A DNA stretch of 64,000 nucleotides from Nocardia vermiculata NBRC 100427 (GTDB taxonomy: Bacteria > Actinomycetota > Actinomycetes > Mycobacteriales > Mycobacteriaceae), in the NCBI RefSeq assembly GCF_001613265.1, contig NZ_BDCA01000011.1, positions 1-64,000 of the forward strand, in the 5' to 3' direction. The translations under genes and the position numbers were made by a program. Below the pieces are notes generated by a model. That model worked only from the letters and a program-made list of their open reading frames with translations. It made no database searches and was not told the origin of the DNA. Of the stretch, positions 55,401 through 61,400 are shown one piece after another (the stretch's first letter is position 1; every line of letters begins with the position of its first letter).

Positions 55401-58400
55401 CGCCGCCTGTCGGAAGACACTGTGGACATCTTCCGGAAGAAGGGCGGGAGAGACGGTTCGGCTTTGGTGTTGGACGAGCTGGCCCGCATGGTCGATCGCC
55501 AGTGGGGGTTGTTGTTCGGCATCGACCCCACTGCCGAGGAAACAGCCCGCAGCGACCATGAGCCGAGATTCGTCGAGCACGCTCACGTACCCACAGGTGG
55601 TCTGGCGCTGGAAATTCAGGCTATCCAAGACTTGGCTCGCCGGCGGATGGATGTCTTGTATCAAGTTCGCGATGCGCTGATAGGGCTGGGACAACAGGAA
55701 CTACTCACTCGAGCCCAGTGGCCGCTCTCGGGTTCGCTTCCCGCCGACCAGAGCCGCCACGAAATACTGCGTGCGCATACGTCGGCGATGCTGGCTGCGG
55801 GCAGTGAAATCGACCCACGCTCCGCCTTGAAGTGGCAGGCGGTCGAGGCGGGTCTGAACGGCATCGAATGGGTCGACGAACGACTGCAGCAGAATCTGAG
55901 CCACGCCAGTGCACTGGCGGCCGATGTGGTTGCCGCAGCAGCGCAGCAGGCCGACGACAACGCCGGCCGCGCTATCGTTTTCGTCGGTAACGAGAACGGG
56001 CGCGCATTCGCAATGTCCACAGACGTGCGGAGAGTGCGCGTCGACTTGGCCGGACGGATCCTCGTCGAACAACCGCAGGCTGCCGAACCGTCGAGAGGCC
56101 GACCAGCGGTGGAGAGATCTGCCGCGCCGAGTGCACAGCAGACACCGGCCGCCGGAGTCATCAGTAACTGCGCTATCCACATCGCCCGCGTGCACAAAGC
56201 TCTCGGCGACGACCACGCGCCCCAACCCGTCGATACCGACCCGCGGTGGAACGCCGAAGGCAATTGGCGAATCACCGAAGAGACACTCGGCGCCCAGCTC
56301 CGCCCGATGAAGACCAGAGGTACCGATCCGATCGCCTTCGCAGTACGTCGGATCGAGGACCCCAGCAACAGCATCGACAGAGCTGCCGTCACGGTCGACG
56401 GGCACATCTATTACCTCGTCGACGTGGAAGGTGAAGTCCTCGTCTTCGACACCCTCATCCCTCTCACCGACAGGGAATCCGCCGCACCGACAGAGCAACG
56501 CGATCTACATGTTCGCAACTACCACGGTGACGAAAACGGCGAGCACGCATGGCAACCCGACTACACCGGTTACGAGAAGGCCTTTGCCGCCTACTTCACC
56601 ACAACACCCGACGGCACCACCGTCCCGGCCGAAACACCCGTCCCGGCATGGAGACACCGCAAACACCCGGCCAAGCTGCTGGGACGCGACCGGGAGGATC
56701 CACAAGGCGCCCGCGCAGCCCATCGGCGCGAGGCAGCTGTCACGGGGTCGGCCGCCCGTGAACAAGGCACTAGCTCACAGGACCACAAGCAGTACTCCGA
56801 CGAGGTCTACCGGCGTGCGTTGGCCGCGATCGCACAGGTGGTGGAGCAGGGCACGGTGAATCTCGACCGGCAGCAGCAACAACGGTGGGCCCGCGAACTA
56901 GCAGGTTTCAGCTATGTGGCCGTCGCTGAGGAGCCGGGCACCTCGGTACCCGCCGACGTCGAATCGCGTCTGAGGAAGCGTAGGCCGAAGACCGTCGGCG
57001 CCACGCTCACTGCCGAAAACCTTGTCACCATTCTCACCGGCGTCACTGCGGGAAGTAACCTCGAAGGCCTCGCCCGTCGACAGGGGTGGCGGCGCGCCGT
57101 CCAGAAAACGCTCCGAGCCGCGATACTCGCCGGAGAGCTCTCAGAAGGCGAACGACTGCCCCCAGTGGGGCAGCTTGCTCACCGATTGGGGGTTCACCCC
57201 AAAACGGTGGGCGACGCATACCGTCGAGTCTCCGCGGACGGCTACCTGCGTCCGGACGGCAACGGCCACTACACGGTGGCACCGAAGAACAGCCTGCCCA
57301 CGCTCGCTGATCTCGACGACATCGAAGGCATCGACCGCGGCGTCTACACCCTCAGCTCTGAAGAACTTCTGGATAGGATCAACGGGACCGACGAAACGGG
57401 TGAGCTCTACGCGATCGCAGGCCACGCGGGCTGGATCGCGGGGCTGACCGACGCGCTACGGGTCGCAATGCACGACGGCAGGCTCGTCACGAATCAAACG
57501 CTGCCCTCGACGAGAGCCTTGGCCGGGCACCTGCCGGTCACACACGAAATAGTGGCGAGGGCATACGCCGCTCTGAAGAGTATGGGGTACCTGGTCGGCA
57601 GACGCGCCACCATCACCAGCGCGGAGCTGTGGCCGGAGCTCGCAATCGCCCGCCCGTATTTCGGTGAGAAAAGTCCTGGCACCCCGGCACGTCTACGAGA
57701 TGAACGCCGAACCGCCGACTCTCCGGAACCAAGCAAACCCGAGCTGTCGGCTGCGAAGCAGTCATCCACGCCTCGGAAGCTCGAAAGCCCTTCCACAACA
57801 ACGATCCTGACGCCGCAAGCCCTCCTTCTCGAGCTGACGGACGGCGCCACCACAGCTGCGTTGACCGACCGCGCACAGCAGCACGGCTGGTCCTCGACAC
57901 TGTTCACCGCGCTCGAAAACGCGCTCCTGGCCGACAAGTTCGCTACAGGACAGGCGTTCCCGCCGGCGCACGCACTAGCCGAACACCTGCATGTGTCCAC
58001 GGAAACTGTGCGTGGGGCCTACCGAAAATTGGTGGCGCAGCAGTATCTGGAGAGCGGCAGCGGCAAACCCACGACTGTCGCCGAGAGAACTCGATGGCTG
58101 CCGGCGCCCGAGTCACTTCGCACAATGCAAGCCATGGAGCCGGCGGACCTTCTGGCCGTGGTCACCGAAGTAACGCCGGACACCCTGCGCCGGCGTGGAA
58201 TACGCGATGGATGGCAGGCCACCCTGTCGACCGTCATCTATCGCGCTGTGCAGGACGGCCGCTTGGTACCGGGGCTGAAAATCCCGCATGCCGAAGATCT
58301 GGCCAAGTATCTCGGGATATCGAGACCGACTGTGGCACTCGTGTATCGCGCGCTGGCCGACAACGGGATCCTCGCCACCCATCGCGGCAGGGGCACTACC

Positions 58401-61400
58401 GTGGTGGGGCCACGTAACCGAGGCGCTACCGGTTTCGAAGGAAGAACGAAGTCGCGCGGCGGCCGCGCGCCCGGTTCCGACACACCGAAGCGGACCGACC
58501 CCGACGTACTGGGCACGGAGGCCGATCGCCGTGCCAAGCAAGCGATCGCCGGACAGTTGTACGACCACTTCGGGATCGAGGTACTCGGTTTCGAAAAGTT
58601 GGCGCTCGATACGGTCCTCGGGATTCGAAACGGGATCATAGACAAGTTCGACGAAGTCCTCGAACTGTATAAATTCGGGATCACTATAGACTCGTCACTT
58701 ACGGAAAGAAAGGAACTCATTGCTTCGTTGCCGACACGGCAGGACTTCGTTCCGCATATTATTTCCGCTGTCCCACTCGAGCCTGACGTATTCGGTTATT
58801 CAACCAATCTGGGCGTGGATGAGGACACCTGGATCGTACTCCTAAACAGCAACACGATCGACGGCAACTCCTCGTCCGGAACGCTGGATCCGATCGGTAA
58901 TCTCGGTTATGCCACGATTCAGCACGAGATGGATCATCTTGCCGATCCCCTGGGGTTCAGCACCGACCGGGCTTCGGAGCTACAGTCGATCGAGGCACGG
59001 GCGTTCGGATATGCGCTGACCTACTTCGAACTCCTCAAGACTCCCTGGTCGCCGGAACACGAAGAATTCCTCGGCGCTCGGACCCAGCAAGATGAGAAAG
59101 ATTTCGGCGAGTTCCCGTTGCTGGCGTCGGATATCAATTTTGAGGAATGGTTGAACCAACTTCCGGCATACGGGTTCGAGACCAAACAGCGAAGAGAATC
59201 CGATGACGAATTCGAACTGTTCGAGCACTGGCTAGCAAATAAAGACAAGCGAGGGTTTCACGTAGATCTGTCCGATCTGGAATCCAGATACCCCGCGGGC
59301 AAGTATCCCCTGAAGGAGTTCGTCGCCGAGTGGCGGAAGAATGTCGGCCGACAACAGCGGGAGACTATTTCGCATGACCTGGAGCTCTACAAGCGAGAGA
59401 ACGTCGCCCCGAACGGCGAATCCGTGCCGGCCATGGGGGATCGTCACTCGTTTTCCCCATCCGAGTCACTGGCTGAGGCCGGTCTCGCCTTCGGACGAAA
59501 CGCACCGGCAGATTTCACGCATCCCGCCTATGCGCTGCAGGCATTGCGGCGAGGGCTGACACCGGTCGAAGTCTGGCGCGACGCAGCCCGGCGCGATGAG
59601 GTGGCACGACGGCGCGCAACCGACCGCGAACCGATCCTCGAATCGTCCGGCCGCACCATCAGCATCGGGGCCGACGGGCCGGCTGTGCGCTTCCAGCGAG
59701 CGTGGCGTTCGCTACCGGCCGCCGAGCAGGAACGAGAGCGAGCCTCCAGGACGCACTGGCCTGCGGTCGAGAAGGCAGCGTTTCCGCTGGACGAAGTTGC
59801 ACGTTCGGTCGATCGGCAGCGACGCCTGCTCATCGGCCTGGAACCGGATGCCGACGACGCAGTCGGGAACAGCGCAACGACGGTCGCCGAATCCGACATC
59901 GTCCCGACGGGTGAACTCGCACAACAGATCCAGACAATGCTCGACTTGGTCAGCGATATGGCGCCCAGATTGCGCTCGAGCCAGGGTGCTTCCCATCTCG
60001 CCGCTCAGGTATCCGCACTGGAACAGGCGCGCAGCCGGGCGGAGGACCTGGCAGTCCAGGCGCTCACCGAATCCGCCGCCGCTGTCGACACCGGCGGCGA
60101 GAGCGAGATCTTCGTACCGGAAGGCCGAGAAGCCGACACCATCGATGCTCTCGAGCGAACCGGCAGTTCGGCCACAGTCCGACGTGTGCGGGTCGACCTC
60201 ACCGGCCGGATCTTGGTCGAACAATCGCCGGTAGCTGATGAGCAAGCGCTCCACTACCCGGTCGGTAACTCAGGTCCAGGCCGGGATACCCATCCCTCGT
60301 CCGAGGGCCACCGCCGCCCTGGTCCGAGGGCCCCCGGGGCCGATTCCACAACGGCCGCGGCAGGGCGCACTCGTCTCGACGAGAGTATTCGGCGCCACAT
60401 CGCCGCCGATATCGACCGCGGGATCTCTCCGGTCAAGCTGAACTTCACCGCCGAGCAGAGACGTCTTCTCGTCGAAGAAATCGCGGCTCACACCATCGCC
60501 GTGGTAGAGCAGACCCTCACCGCTCAGGAACGAGAGAACGAGAATCTGGTTGCAGCAATAACCAGAGCCGGCGTTCACGAGCACCTTCGGTTCGCACGTT
60601 TCCGCCACGGTGTGTGGTCCGCCCTGCCCAGTGAGGTGCGCTCGGGACCGCACGGTCGGGAGCTGGCGACGCTCGACAGGTCTCGGTTCTCCGACCGAAT
60701 CCAGCTACTCGCTCGGTCCGACCGCGAGCAAGCCCGCTGCCTCGTATTGCGACACCGTCGTGGACTGTCCTGGAAAGCGGTCGCTGGAGCCATGGGCATC
60801 ACCGTCGACGCCGCCCAACAGCTGGCGCAACATGGCGTACTGGTGGTGGCCGGTGGTCCCACCGCTCAGACCACGAGCCCCACTGCCACAGAAGACAGTA
60901 ACGAGCGCACGAATCGGCAGCGCGCATCCACCGACCCGCTCGCTCTGTTGAAGGTCACGGCGGCATTCCAGCAGGCACTCGCCGCTGCCGATAACGGCGA
61001 TGCCGTGGCCCTCGATCTACTGGTCGCGACCATCGACCGACTGGATAATCCCAATCACCGGCATTTTCTGAAACTCCGCTTTCTGCAGCGCATGCCACTA
61101 CCGCGGATCGCCGAGACGCTGGATCCTCCACGCAGTGTCGGCGCAACGAAACAACTAGGGTTCCGGGCGACACGGGTGCTGGCCCGACAACTCGACAACG
61201 CTGAGGCAACGCCGCGGCAGATGACACCCGCACGTCGTTCGGGCCTCCGCGCCCCCGAAGGGACACGGGAGATCCTCGGTCCGCTCGCGAGACGCTTCCG
61301 TTTCGGCAGGAACGGACACGTCACGTTCCTCGGCGGCAGCATGTTGCATGCGGAAATCAATGCATTCCTGCGGGATTTCACCGCACTACAGCGGCAATTC

